DNA from: an uncultured SAR116 cluster alpha proteobacterium | GTDB taxonomy: Bacteria > Pseudomonadota > Alphaproteobacteria > Puniceispirillales > Marisalimonadaceae | Direction: 5' to 3' | DNA: 34,529 nucleotides | Assembly (NCBI GenBank): GCA_902630555.1 | Contig: CACOVB010000008.1 | Location: 1-34,529, forward strand | Shown here: positions 15,684-23,991 of the stretch, in pieces | Layout: each line of letters opens with the position of its first letter | Position numbering within the stretch: position 1 is the first letter of the stretch | Translations under genes and position numbers: made by a program | Notes under the pieces: model-generated | Seen by the model: the letters and a program-made list of their open reading frames with translations, nothing else | Told to the model about the DNA's origin: nothing | The model's database searches: none

Positions 15684-16425
15684 TGATACTCTTTTTAAAT
15701 TTTTTTAAATCACTAATAGTATCTATACCAATAGGTTTCTCATTTGTAATTAAGATTTTAATGTTAATTCCAGCTTCTAGCGCTCTTAATTGCTCTAATT
15801 TTTCACTCATTTCTAAATTTGATGGTTTGAGTTTTATATATTTTTCAATTATGGATCTATCCCAGCCATAAATGCCAAGATGATGCCATTTAATACTGTC
15901 TCCCCAAGGAATTGGACATCTACTAAAATAAAGTGCATTTCCAATCTCTCCAATTTTTGGTTTTGGGTTTTTAAAAGATGCTGCACATTTAACAATGTTT
16001 TCATCTAAAATCTCATTTTTATCTGCTTGAACAACTGGAGTAGCAATACATCTATTCCTCTTAATTATATCAGCTAGACTTACGATTAATTTTTTTGAAA
16101 CATTAGGCAAATCACCCTGCAGGTGAATAATTTTTTTTATTTTTTTTTGTGGATCAAATTTTTCAAGTGCTTCATAAATTCTATCAGATCCACTTTTATG
16201 ATCTTTTCTAGTAAGAATTCCTATTTGTCCGCATCTTTCAGCTATATTAACAATATCTTGGGTATCTGTCGCAACTATAATAGGCACTTTTAAATTAGAT
16301 TTTATAGCGCCTCTTATTACATGCTCTATGAGTGGTTTCTTATCTATTTCAATCAAGGCTTTGTTTTTAAGTCTTGTTGATCCTATTCTTGATGGAATTA
16401 AAATAGCAAAGTTTTTGTATGACAA
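15673..16425 (-). CDS. kdsB: 3-deoxy-manno-octulosonate cytidylyltransferase
   Basis: KdsB makes CMP-Kdo, the activated sugar for the inner core of lipopolysaccharide, so the organism very likely makes Kdo-containing LPS. The 250-residue product opens with IPSRIGSTRLKNKAL, the nucleotide-binding loop of the family. It contains HLQGDLP (the alphaproteobacterial version of VQGDEP), SGSDRIYEAL, HLGIYGW and the C-terminal EKLEQLRALEAG signature. The start is a TTG at 16425; no usable ATG lies upstream of the conserved loop. It shares an 11-base overlap with pheA and is divergent from the cytochrome c gene. Confidence 0.95.
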   Translation of the reverse strand: MSYKNFAILIPSRIGSTRLKNKALIEIDKKPLIEHVIRGAIKSNLKVPIIVATDTQDIVNIAERCGQIGILTRKDHKSGSDRIYEALEKFDPQKKIKKIIHLQGDLPNVSKKLIVSLADIIKRNRCIATPVVQADKNEILDENIVKCAASFKNPKPKIGEIGNALYFSRCPIPWGDSIKWHHLGIYGWDRSIIEKYIKLKPSNLEMSEKLEQLRALEAGINIKILITNEKPIGIDTISDLKKFKKSINAY

Positions 16426-16453
16426 TTTAAATGCCTGTAAATGTAATAAAGAA

Positions 16454-16469
16454 TTTAATCTTGATTAAA
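16454..16469. repeat. Inverted repeat in the kdsB/cytochrome c divergent region
   Basis: TTTAATC and GATTAAA form a perfect 7-bp palindrome around a 2-base spacer. Its position, about 30 bases before kdsB and 24 bases before the cytochrome promoter, would suit an operator. Chance occurrence is quite possible. Confidence 0.25.
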
Positions 16470-16492
16470 ATTATTTTATTTTAATAATTTAA

Positions 16493-16520
16493 TTGAAAAA
16501 TTTATATAATGAAATATAAA
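16493..16520 (+). promoter_or_regulatory. Probable sigma70 promoter of the cytochrome c gene
   Basis: TTGAAA (16493-16498) and TATAAA (16515-16520) are 16 bases apart, each a 5/6 match. Initiation would fall near 16527, leaving a leader of about 28 bases that contains the GGAG ribosome-binding site. It is the best-looking promoter in the window. Confidence 0.45.
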
Positions 16521-16555
16521 AATATTATACCTTATTTTGATAGAGTGGAGTTAAC

Positions 16556-17095
16556 ATGGATCCTTTGAAATTTAATAAAATCGCAGCTGGAGTTTTATGT
16601 GCTGGGTTATTAATAATGGGATTTAGTAAAGTTGGTAGTTTTCTAGTTAATTCAAAAACTTTAGAGAAAAATGCATACCCAATTGAAGTCGCTAACGTGG
16701 ATACTAAAAACACTCAAGTAAAAGAGGCATCAGTAATTGAACCGATTATCAACCTTTTAGCAAGTGCTAATATTATGGAAGGCGAAAAAGTTGCTAAAAA
16801 ATGTACAGCATGTCATGTTTTTGTTGACGGAGGAAATAATAAGGTAGGTCCAGGATTATACAACATCGTTAATAAACCAATTGGAAAAGCAGATTATGGT
16901 TACTCCAAAGCTTTTGCAGCATTGAATGGTAATTGGACTTATGAAGAATTAAACAAATTTCTTTATAAGCCTAAAGAATACGTTAAAGGTACAAAAATGA
17001 ATTTTGCTGGTTTAAAGAAAACCAAGGACAGAGCAAATCTCATTGCATGGTTAAGGGAAAAATCAAACGCTCCGGCACCTCTGCCAAATAAATAG
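16556..17095 (+). CDS. Membrane-anchored class I cytochrome c (CycM/c552-like)
   Basis: This 179-residue protein probably carries electrons from the bc1 complex to the terminal oxidase at the periplasmic face of the inner membrane. An uncleaved N-terminal anchor (about 8-30, AAGVLCAGLLIMGFSKVGSF) is followed by a linker of about 40 residues, then the heme domain. That domain has CTACH (Cys83-Cys86-His87), GPGLYNIV, and a distal methionine ligand in GTKMNFAGLK (Met148). The organisation matches alphaproteobacterial CycM. A GGAG Shine-Dalgarno lies 7 bases before the ATG. The following hisN-like gene starts 5 bases later, so the pair is probably co-transcribed. Confidence 0.92.
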   Translation: MDPLKFNKIAAGVLCAGLLIMGFSKVGSFLVNSKTLEKNAYPIEVANVDTKNTQVKEASVIEPIINLLASANIMEGEKVAKKCTACHVFVDGGNNKVGPGLYNIVNKPIGKADYGYSKAFAALNGNWTYEELNKFLYKPKEYVKGTKMNFAGLKKTKDRANLIAWLREKSNAPAPLPNK

Positions 17096-17100
17096 TTTTG

Positions 17101-17892
17101 ATGAGTTTAGAAAACTTTTCTTCTTTTACAAGTTGTCTTAATGAAATAAGTCAAAGTGTTAGAAAAATTACACTAAATAAATCAAACTTAGAAAATAATT
17201 ATAAAATTAAAACTGACGACAGCCCCGTTACAAAATACGATATAGAAGCTGAAAACCATATTAGAAAATATTTAGAAAATGGTTTCCCTTCTCACAATAT
17301 TATTGGTGAAGAGTTCAAAGTAATTGATAAAAAATCTGAATTTACATGGATTATTGATCCTATTGATGGAACGAAATCATATATGTCTGGAAGACCATTA
17401 TGGGGAACAATGATTGGTCTCTTGAAAAATAATAAACCTATTATTGGAATGGTTGATTTTCCTGAATTAGATCAATTATGGATTGGGTATAAGGATAAAC
17501 TAATTTTAAATGGGAATGATTGTAGTTTTTTAGAGAAAGAAAATTTAACTTTAAAAAATGCAATTTTTGCTTCAACAGCACCTGAATTATTTGAATTTTT
17601 AAACTTACAAAAAATTAATTCAATAATTGATAATGTAAAATTTAATATATGGTCAGGTGATTGTCATAATTATATTTTACTTGCGCAAGGTAAAATAGAC
17701 TTAGTCATTGAAGAAAATTTAAATTCATGGGATATTTTGCCACTTATTCCAATATTAAAATCTAGGGAAATATCCATAACTGATTGGAGTGGCTCAGAAA
17801 TATCATTTGATTTTAAAACAAAAAAGAAATTCAAAGTTATTGCAGCTTACAATAAAGATTTGCTTAATGAGGTTCTTCAATTTTTGAATTAA
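17101..17892 (+). CDS. hisN: Inositol-monophosphatase-family phosphatase, probably histidinol phosphatase
   Basis: The 263-residue product belongs to the IMPase superfamily of Mg-dependent, Li-sensitive phosphatases. Metal-site motifs are IIGEEF (Glu70/71), IDPIDGTKSYMSG (Asp86, Asp89, Gly, Thr) and the late NSWDILPL (Asp about 213). The closest remembered pattern, with PLWGTMIGLL and WSGDCHNYILLAQGKIDLVIEE, is the alphaproteobacterial HisN group that converts L-histidinol phosphate to histidinol. Substrate is inferred from that resemblance only; suhB or cysQ functions are alternatives. The ORF track starts one codon earlier at a TTG; the ATG at 17101 is better. Its end overlaps the convergent aminopeptidase gene by 4 bases. 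Confidence 0.82.
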   Translation: MSLENFSSFTSCLNEISQSVRKITLNKSNLENNYKIKTDDSPVTKYDIEAENHIRKYLENGFPSHNIIGEEFKVIDKKSEFTWIIDPIDGTKSYMSGRPLWGTMIGLLKNNKPIIGMVDFPELDQLWIGYKDKLILNGNDCSFLEKENLTLKNAIFASTAPELFEFLNLQKINSIIDNVKFNIWSGDCHNYILLAQGKIDLVIEENLNSWDILPLIPILKSREISITDWSGSEISFDFKTKKKFKVIAAYNKDLLNEVLQFLN

Positions 17893-19325
17893 TTAAACAG
17901 TTCATTAATTGTTTTAAATACTGTTCTTAAGCTCATTGCTTCTCCTCCTTTTGGGAAGCCAGGTCTTGAGGTAAGATTCCAAGCCATTAAGTCAAAATGA
18001 ACCCAATTAATTTTTTTATCAACAAATTGTTCTAAAAATAATGCTGCAGTGATTGCACCACCTGTGCCAGAAAAGCCTGTACTATTAAGAGCACCATTTT
18101 CAGAATAAAGGAACCTTTTGTATGGAGTAAAAAGAGGTAATTGCCATACAGGATCAACCATTGTAATTGAATTATCTAAAAGCTTTTTTGAGATGTTTTC
18201 ATTGTTTGAAAAGAATACTGGAACTTCTGTGCCAAGAGCTACCCTTGCAGCTCCAGTCAAAGTGGCAAAATCAATTATAAGATCAGGATTAATTTTACCC
18301 TCTTGGGCATAAGATAATGTATCTGCTAAAATTAAACGTCCTTCCGCATCAGTATTTCCAATTTCAACTGGCGTTTTATTTCTTGAAAATTTAATATCCA
18401 TAGGTCTCATAGATTTTTGAGAAATCGAATTTTCTGCAATTGGTATAAGAAGCCTAAGATTAATTTTGCTATTATAATCTATCAAACTTTTTGCTAAACC
18501 AATTGCAATTGCACTACCTCCCATATCCTTTTTCATGTTTAACATGGCCCCACTTGGTTTAATATCTAGGCCACCACTGTCAAAGGTAATGCCTTTGCCT
18601 ATAATTGTTACATTATTTTTGTCTTTCTTAACGTCTTTGTTTTTCCAATTAATTTCTATAAGCTTAGGATTAAATTCAGATGATCTTCCTACCATAGAAA
18701 TTAGTGGAAATTCTTTATCAAAGTTACGACCTTTATGAATTACACATTTTAAACTTTTAAATATTTTTTTTATTTCTATTTCGTATTGATCAGGGTTTAA
18801 ATAATTTGCTGGAAGGTTAATCAAATCTCTTGCTAAGTTAATCCCTCTTAATTCGATAGAGCATGTTTCAACTAGATTTTTATATTTATTATTTAACGAA
18901 AGAATATTTAAATATTTTTTAATATTATGTTTTTTTAATACATTAAATTTATAAAAACTTAATCCCCAACCTAATAAAAATTCATAAATATCATTTTCAT
19001 CATATTGAGATAAAATATTCAGATCCCAAACCCTATCTTCAAGCAAATTACATATTTTTGCGGCTTGATCAATTGTACTTTCTCTAAAACTTTTATTTGG
19101 ATTTAAATATGCAATTGTGATCAGGTTTTTCTGATCAAAATCAAATAAATTAATAATTGGTTTATCAGAATTAAATTTATAATTTGTCTTAAAATTATTT
19201 AATTGTTTTTCTGAAAACAATTTTGAACTCAATAAGTCATTTAAATTATTCACTAAATATAATTTAGAGTTATTTCTTGAGCTTTTTTTTACAAATGTTT
19301 CATTTTTTTTATTAAGATCAATCAT
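17889..19325 (-). CDS. Leucyl aminopeptidase family (M17) enzyme
   Basis: This is a cytosolic di-metal aminopeptidase that removes N-terminal residues from peptides. The 478-residue product has a poorly conserved N-terminal domain (1-155) and an intact catalytic domain. The domain begins with GINLARDLINLPANYLNP, and the metal and catalytic residues are Lys244 and Asp249 in GKGITFDSGGL, Asp267 in KKDMGGSA, and Asp326, Glu328 and Arg330 in NTDAEGRL. These parallel E. coli PepA. The late FSGTGGAITAALFL and HFDLMAWN elements are also present. The N-terminal domain differs from PepA, so I leave the symbol open. It follows the MATE gene by 3 bases. Confidence 0.92.
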   Translation of the reverse strand: MIDLNKKNETFVKKSSRNNSKLYLVNNLNDLLSSKLFSEKQLNNFKTNYKFNSDKPIINLFDFDQKNLITIAYLNPNKSFRESTIDQAAKICNLLEDRVWDLNILSQYDENDIYEFLLGWGLSFYKFNVLKKHNIKKYLNILSLNNKYKNLVETCSIELRGINLARDLINLPANYLNPDQYEIEIKKIFKSLKCVIHKGRNFDKEFPLISMVGRSSEFNPKLIEINWKNKDVKKDKNNVTIIGKGITFDSGGLDIKPSGAMLNMKKDMGGSAIAIGLAKSLIDYNSKINLRLLIPIAENSISQKSMRPMDIKFSRNKTPVEIGNTDAEGRLILADTLSYAQEGKINPDLIIDFATLTGAARVALGTEVPVFFSNNENISKKLLDNSITMVDPVWQLPLFTPYKRFLYSENGALNSTGFSGTGGAITAALFLEQFVDKKINWVHFDLMAWNLTSRPGFPKGGEAMSLRTVFKTINELFN

Positions 19326-19328
19326 AAT

Positions 19329-20642
19329 TTATCCATCAACTAAATTATACACTCTTTTGTTATATAAAAAGAGTATTATTCCTCGTAGTATCAAAAAAAT
19401 TAAAAAACAAGAGTATAAGTATTTTAAATTTATTATTTCATTGATTAGAAATTCAATAATTATATAAAAAATTAAACATGAAATTAAGATAGAATTTCTC
19501 ATTTCTTTTACTAATGTTGACCCTACAAATATACCATCATATTGAAATGCAAGTACTGAAATTGGTGGGGTGATAATTACTAAAATCCAAAGATCTTGAA
19601 TTATTTTTCTTAAAGGCTCAATGTCTGTAATAGAGAATATAATAAGATCTCTTAAAGAAAATAATAAGATGGCAATGAAAAAAGAAAATAAAAATGCCAT
19701 CTCAAAAGTTAAGTAAATGGATGATTTTAATTCTTTTTTATTTCTAGATCCAATAGAATTTCCAACTAAGGTTTCAGCTGAATGAGCAAATGCATCTATT
19801 GTATATGAGCATAAACTAAATAGAACCAATAAAATCTCCATTGATGCTAATTCATTAACTCCAAGATCTGAAGATTTTTTGATCAGAAAAGCTTTAGCAA
19901 AAACTAAAAACATTGTTCTTATAAACAAGTCTTTACTTATATTAAATATCCTTAAAACTTTTTCAGTTAAAATAAATGTTTTAAATTTAAATTTTTTAAA
20001 ATCATTGGGATTTGCAATAATGAAGTACATATAGATTGAAATAATAAAACCACATATCTGAGATATAAAACTGCCAATGGCAACGCCGCTTATTCCAAAA
20101 TTAAGATATACGGCAAAATAAATTGAAAAAATAATATTTGTAAAATTTATTATAAAAAGCTGTATCATAACAAATTTTGTTTTTTGAATTCCAAAATACC
20201 AACCTAAAAAAACAATATTGATCAATCCAAAAGGTAAACCTATTATTCTTATGAATAAATAATCTTTATAAAATTCCCTTATTTTTTCTGAAGGATTAAA
20301 AAAATAATTTGAAATTTCAAAAATTTTATTTTTGCAAATATATAAAGTTATTCCAATTATAATTGCTATAATGATAGGCCTTAATAATCCTAAGAATATT
20401 TCTTCAGTATTTTTTTTGCCATGATATTGAGCAATTATTCCTGTTGTACCCATTCTAAGAAAATTTAACCCAGCATACATGAAATTGAATATAATCCCAC
20501 CTAAAGCTACAGCTGCCAGATAATCACTTGATGGCATATGCCCCATAATTAATGTATCAACTAACCCAACAAGTGGTATAGAAAAATTTGCTAAAATGAT
20601 TGGCCAAGATAATTCCCAAATTTTTTTTCTATTTATTATCAT
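19329..20642 (-). CDS. MATE-family (DinF/NorM-like) efflux transporter
   Basis: This 437-residue integral membrane protein has about 12 hydrophobic segments in two MatE repeats. The first opens with WELSWPIILANFSIPLVGLVDTLIMGHM, the typical start of the DinF-like branch; the second begins near residue 235. These proteins export small cationic or lipophilic molecules in exchange for H+ or Na+. The substrate cannot be read from sequence. It precedes the aminopeptidase by 3 bases and is divergent from the glycosyltransferase cassette across 74 bases, where no clear promoter is visible. Confidence 0.9.
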   Translation of the reverse strand: MIINRKKIWELSWPIILANFSIPLVGLVDTLIMGHMPSSDYLAAVALGGIIFNFMYAGLNFLRMGTTGIIAQYHGKKNTEEIFLGLLRPIIIAIIIGITLYICKNKIFEISNYFFNPSEKIREFYKDYLFIRIIGLPFGLINIVFLGWYFGIQKTKFVMIQLFIINFTNIIFSIYFAVYLNFGISGVAIGSFISQICGFIISIYMYFIIANPNDFKKFKFKTFILTEKVLRIFNISKDLFIRTMFLVFAKAFLIKKSSDLGVNELASMEILLVLFSLCSYTIDAFAHSAETLVGNSIGSRNKKELKSSIYLTFEMAFLFSFFIAILLFSLRDLIIFSITDIEPLRKIIQDLWILVIITPPISVLAFQYDGIFVGSTLVKEMRNSILISCLIFYIIIEFLINEIINLKYLYSCFLIFLILRGIILFLYNKRVYNLVDG

Positions 20643-20716
20643 TTGAAATTTAATTTTTTATGTATAAGACTTTAAGTGGTTTATGTCTTTTCATTCTGTA
20701 AAGTTAAAATTAATAA

Positions 20717-22420
20717 ATGTTTAGTAACATCAAGAATTTAAGTTTAACAAAGAAATTAGTATATAAAATTATTTTTTTTATCTTTTGTTTAATTCCTTTT
20801 TTCATGGGCTTGGAGTCAATACCACCTTTGGATAGGGATGAATCAAGATTTGTTCAATCAACTTATCAAATGATAGAAACTAATGATTATATAAATATAA
20901 AATTTTTGGATGAAATTAGGGCTAAAAAACCAATAGGTATTTACTGGGCTCAATCAATTTTTGCTAACATATTTGGTGAAGATAAAATCTCATCATACAG
21001 ATACGTATCTACTCTAGGTGCTCTCATAACAATCTTGATATTATGGAAGTTTTCACAAATTCTATTTGGACAAAAAGCGTCTTTATTTGTTGTTAGTACT
21101 TCAATGATATCATTATTATTTATATTTGAATCTCATGTAGCTAAAACCGATACATTATTGTTATCATTTATTACTCTTCAACAATTTTTATTATTAAAAA
21201 TCATTTTAAATAAAAAGAAATCTATTTTATTTGATTTAATCATTCCAATATCTATGTGGTCAGTTTTAGGTATTGGATTTCTTATTAAAGGACCAATTTC
21301 ATTAGTCGTTTTTATCTTCACTTTATCTAGCTATGTTTTATGGAACAAAGACATTAATCTATTAAAAAACATTAGACCTTTTTGGGGTGTTATTTGTTTT
21401 ATGATAATTGTTTTACCATGGGTTTATGTTATACAAAAAACTACAGATGGATCATTTTTTGAAAGAGCTATAAATGAAGATTTTTTACCAAAACTTTTTA
21501 GCGAACAAGAAAGTCATGGGGGTTATCCAGGTTATTATTTTTTGATTTCAAGTTTGATTTTTTGGCCGTTAGCATCTTTTTTTCCATTGGCTTTTTTCTT
21601 TGTAAAAAATAATTTAAGTAATTTAGGCATTAGATTTTTAATTTGCTGGCTTGCTCCTTTTTGGATCATAATAGAATTAATTCCTACAAAATTATTTCAT
21701 TATCCATTACCTGTTTTTTCTCCACTAATTTTAATTGTGGCTGGCACGATAATTTATTTTGAGAATAACAAATTAAATTTAAAATCTTTAATTTCAAAAA
21801 ATTTTGTTTTTTTATTTTCTTTATTATTTAGTTTAGGCGGCATTGTTCTAAGCTTATTTCTTTGTTATTTATTAATTAATTTTAATGAAAATAAAACGGA
21901 TCAATATCTTTATATAGCTATTTTGTTTTTAATTTCATTTTTGATTTTAATCTTATCAATTTTATTTAACATCAAAGTCATATATGGAAAAAAAATTCAT
22001 CTTTTTAATTTTAAAAAAGAAATAACATTTCAAAATTATATTATATTTTTTTCTGTAATTTTTTATATCACCATTTTCACTTTTGTTTTACCTAGTTTAA
22101 AATATTTATTTCCGAGTAAGATAATTTCTGACGAACTAAAAAAACTTAATTACGAAGAATTATCTGTTACTGGTTATCATGAACCAAGCTTAGTTTTTTT
22201 AGCTAAAGGTAAGATAATTCTATCAGATCCAAATGAAGCGGCCATTTTTCTTGCAGAAGGAAATAATAACCTTGTTTTAGTTGAGGGTAGAGAATTAGAT
22301 GAGTTTATTAATTCTTCTTCAAATCTAAATCTTAAATTAAAAAAAATAAGAGAGATTAAAGGTTTTAATTATTCAAAAGGCCAAAATATAAAAATTCTTT
22401 TTTTTAAAGTAGCCAAATAA
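20717..22420 (+). CDS. ArnT/PMT-like GT39-type membrane glycosyltransferase
   Basis: This 567-residue GT-C fold transferase has about a dozen membrane segments and a C-terminal soluble tail (about 465-567). The first periplasmic loop carries PPLDRDESRF (37-46), the DE-type motif of the ArnT/PMT family that binds the metal or lipid-phosphate sugar. KKPIGIYWAQ follows, the counterpart of KPPLHYW in ArnT, and a later HVAKTDTLLLSF helix. Such enzymes move a sugar from undecaprenyl (or dolichyl) phosphate onto an acceptor on the outer face of the inner membrane. In ArnT the acceptor is lipid A. The downstream GT2 and LABN genes support a lipid-linked donor pathway. Sugar and acceptor are unknown. 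Confidence 0.85.
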   Translation: MFSNIKNLSLTKKLVYKIIFFIFCLIPFFMGLESIPPLDRDESRFVQSTYQMIETNDYINIKFLDEIRAKKPIGIYWAQSIFANIFGEDKISSYRYVSTLGALITILILWKFSQILFGQKASLFVVSTSMISLLFIFESHVAKTDTLLLSFITLQQFLLLKIILNKKKSILFDLIIPISMWSVLGIGFLIKGPISLVVFIFTLSSYVLWNKDINLLKNIRPFWGVICFMIIVLPWVYVIQKTTDGSFFERAINEDFLPKLFSEQESHGGYPGYYFLISSLIFWPLASFFPLAFFFVKNNLSNLGIRFLICWLAPFWIIIELIPTKLFHYPLPVFSPLILIVAGTIIYFENNKLNLKSLISKNFVFLFSLLFSLGGIVLSLFLCYLLINFNENKTDQYLYIAILFLISFLILILSILFNIKVIYGKKIHLFNFKKEITFQNYIIFFSVIFYITIFTFVLPSLKYLFPSKIISDELKKLNYEELSVTGYHEPSLVFLAKGKIILSDPNEAAIFLAEGNNNLVLVEGRELDEFINSSSNLNLKLKKIREIKGFNYSKGQNIKILFFKVAK

Positions 22421-22444
22421 CTGCAAAAATTATAAAAGATATTA

Positions 22445-23179
22445 ATGTCAAAAGATCAAAAAATCTCAATTGTAATTCCAATAAAAAATGAGTCTGAGAA
22501 TATACAAAAACTTACTAGAGAAATTAACAAAGCATGTAATAAAATAAAGTTTGAAATCCTTTTTGTTAATGATGGTTCTGATGATAACTCTATAAATATT
22601 TTAAAGATTTTAAAAAAGGAAAATCAAAATTTGAGAATATTAAATCATAATTCTTCTAAAGGACAATCAGCTGCGTTAAAAACAGGTATTCATAATTCAA
22701 GTTACGAAATAATAGTTACTTTAGACGGTGATTGTCAAAACGATCCTAAGGATATACCTGCCATGCTTGAAAAATTCGTTAATCATTCAGAAAATGACTT
22801 ATTGTTGATTGGTGGGGTAAGAGTAAATCGTAAGGATAATCTAGGAAAAAAAATTGCATCTAAATTTGGTAAATTTTTCAGAAGACATTTGCTTAATGAT
22901 GATCATCCCGATACAGGCTGTGGCATTAAAGTTTTTCATAAAAAATTATATTTGTTATTCCCATATTTTGATCATATGCACAGATTTTTTCCAGCATTAG
23001 CATCCAGAGAAGGAGCATTAGTTTTGCAACATGATGTTAATCATCGGCCTAGGTCAAAAGGAAGTTCTAACTATACAAATCTTGGAAGATTATTTGTTAG
23101 CATTTTTGATATAGTTGGTATGATGTGGTTATTAAAAAGATATCCTAAAAATTTAAAGATTAATGAAATTAAAAAATAG
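22445..23179 (+). CDS. GT2 glycosyltransferase, polyprenyl-phosphate sugar synthase type
   Basis: This is a 244-residue GT-A enzyme of the DPM1/ArnC-like group. It opens ISIVIPIKNESENIQKL, then FVNDGSDDNS (40-49) for UDP/GDP binding, SKGQSAALKTGI (71-82), and the metal-binding DGD of VTLDGDCQND (94-96). The PDTGCGIKVF acceptor-site stretch and HRPRSKGSSNY (200-210) follow. A single C-terminal hydrophobic segment (about 216-231) probably attaches it to the membrane. It should charge undecaprenyl phosphate with a sugar from a nucleotide donor on the cytoplasmic side. It is 24 bases after the GT39 gene and 9 bases before the LABN gene. Confidence 0.88.
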   Translation: MSKDQKISIVIPIKNESENIQKLTREINKACNKIKFEILFVNDGSDDNSINILKILKKENQNLRILNHNSSKGQSAALKTGIHNSSYEIIVTLDGDCQNDPKDIPAMLEKFVNHSENDLLLIGGVRVNRKDNLGKKIASKFGKFFRRHLLNDDHPDTGCGIKVFHKKLYLLFPYFDHMHRFFPALASREGALVLQHDVNHRPRSKGSSNYTNLGRLFVSIFDIVGMMWLLKRYPKNLKINEIKK

Positions 23180-23188
23180 GATCTATTT

Positions 23189-23554
23189 ATGAACTTCATA
23201 TCACTTTTATCGGAAAAAATTGAATTAGGCGCAATTTTTGTATCAAATATCATTATTTATTTTCTCCCATTCATGTCAGATGTTTTGTTAGATAAACCTG
23301 AAAATATAATGGTCATCATTGGTTTTGGTGGACAAGGTTTATTTGCAGCCCGATTTCTAATTCAATGGATAACAAGTGAAAATGCTAAAAAGTCAGTAAT
23401 TCCTGTAGCATTTTGGTATTTTTCTATCACAGGGGGTTTGGTTTTGCTGACTTATGCAATATGGAGAAAAGATCCTGTGATTATTGCAGGTCAATCAGTA
23501 GGTATTTTAATTTATGCAAGAAATTTATATTTCATACATAAAAATGAGAAATAG
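23189..23554 (+). CDS. Lipid A biosynthesis N-terminal (LABN) domain membrane protein
   Basis: This 121-residue protein has about three or four hydrophobic segments and the LABN signature in order. The elements are GFGGQGLFAARFLIQWITSE (45-64), KKSVIPVAFWYFSITGG (67-83), LLTYAIWRKDPVIIAGQ, and a final YARNLYF. It lacks the LpxB glycosyltransferase domain that this region precedes in some fusions. Stand-alone LABN proteins often sit with GT2 and GT39 genes, as here. A role in flipping or handling the lipid-linked sugar is a reasonable inference but is not established. It ends 4 bases from the convergent EVE gene. Confidence 0.88.
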   Translation: MNFISLLSEKIELGAIFVSNIIIYFLPFMSDVLLDKPENIMVIIGFGGQGLFAARFLIQWITSENAKKSVIPVAFWYFSITGGLVLLTYAIWRKDPVIIAGQSVGILIYARNLYFIHKNEK

Positions 23555-23558
23555 ATTT

Positions 23559-23978
23559 TTAAATTTTAGTTTTACCCATTTTTAAAATTAATTCCCACTC
23601 AGCTTTTGTAACAGGAGAGACAGATAATCTACTTTGTTTAACTAATGGCATATTTAATAACTCTTTTGTATTTTTTATTTGGTCAAGTGTAACAAATTCA
23701 TTAAATTTCTTTACTGCAACTAAATCAACCATCCCAAATATTTTTTTCTTGTCTGTATGATCTGGATAATATTCTTTTATTACCTTTACTATACCAATTA
23801 TTCTTCTTTCTTTAACCGAATGATAAAAAAAACCAAGATCTCCAATTTTCATTTTTTTCATATTATTTGATGCTTGGTAATTTCTAACACCATCCCAGTG
23901 TTCTCCAACTTCACCTTTTTTCACTTGGTCGTCCCATGACCAAGTATTGGGTTCAGATTTAAATAACCAAAAATTCAT
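23559..23978 (-). CDS. EVE-domain protein
   Basis: This 139-residue protein consists of one EVE (PUA-like) domain. Diagnostic parts are the N-terminal FWLFKSEPNTWSWDD, WDGVRNYQASNNMKKMKIGDLGFFYHS (28-54), IIGIVKV, and the C-terminal MPLVKQSRLSVSPVTKAEWELI. The family binds modified bases in nucleic acids through an aromatic pocket, and its cellular role in bacteria without restriction partners is unclear. No restriction or modification gene is nearby. It follows gpsA by 13 bases, so it is probably the last gene of the tsaD-gpsA-EVE unit, an order that recurs in alphaproteobacteria. Confidence 0.9.
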   Translation of the reverse strand: MNFWLFKSEPNTWSWDDQVKKGEVGEHWDGVRNYQASNNMKKMKIGDLGFFYHSVKERRIIGIVKVIKEYYPDHTDKKKIFGMVDLVAVKKFNEFVTLDQIKNTKELLNMPLVKQSRLSVSPVTKAEWELILKMGKTKI

Positions 23979-23991
23979 TTTTAAAAACCTT

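Noticed and set aside
23559-23978. EVE protein as part of a defence island
   Set aside because: No restriction, modification or other defence genes are nearby; it sits in a tsaD-gpsA housekeeping unit.
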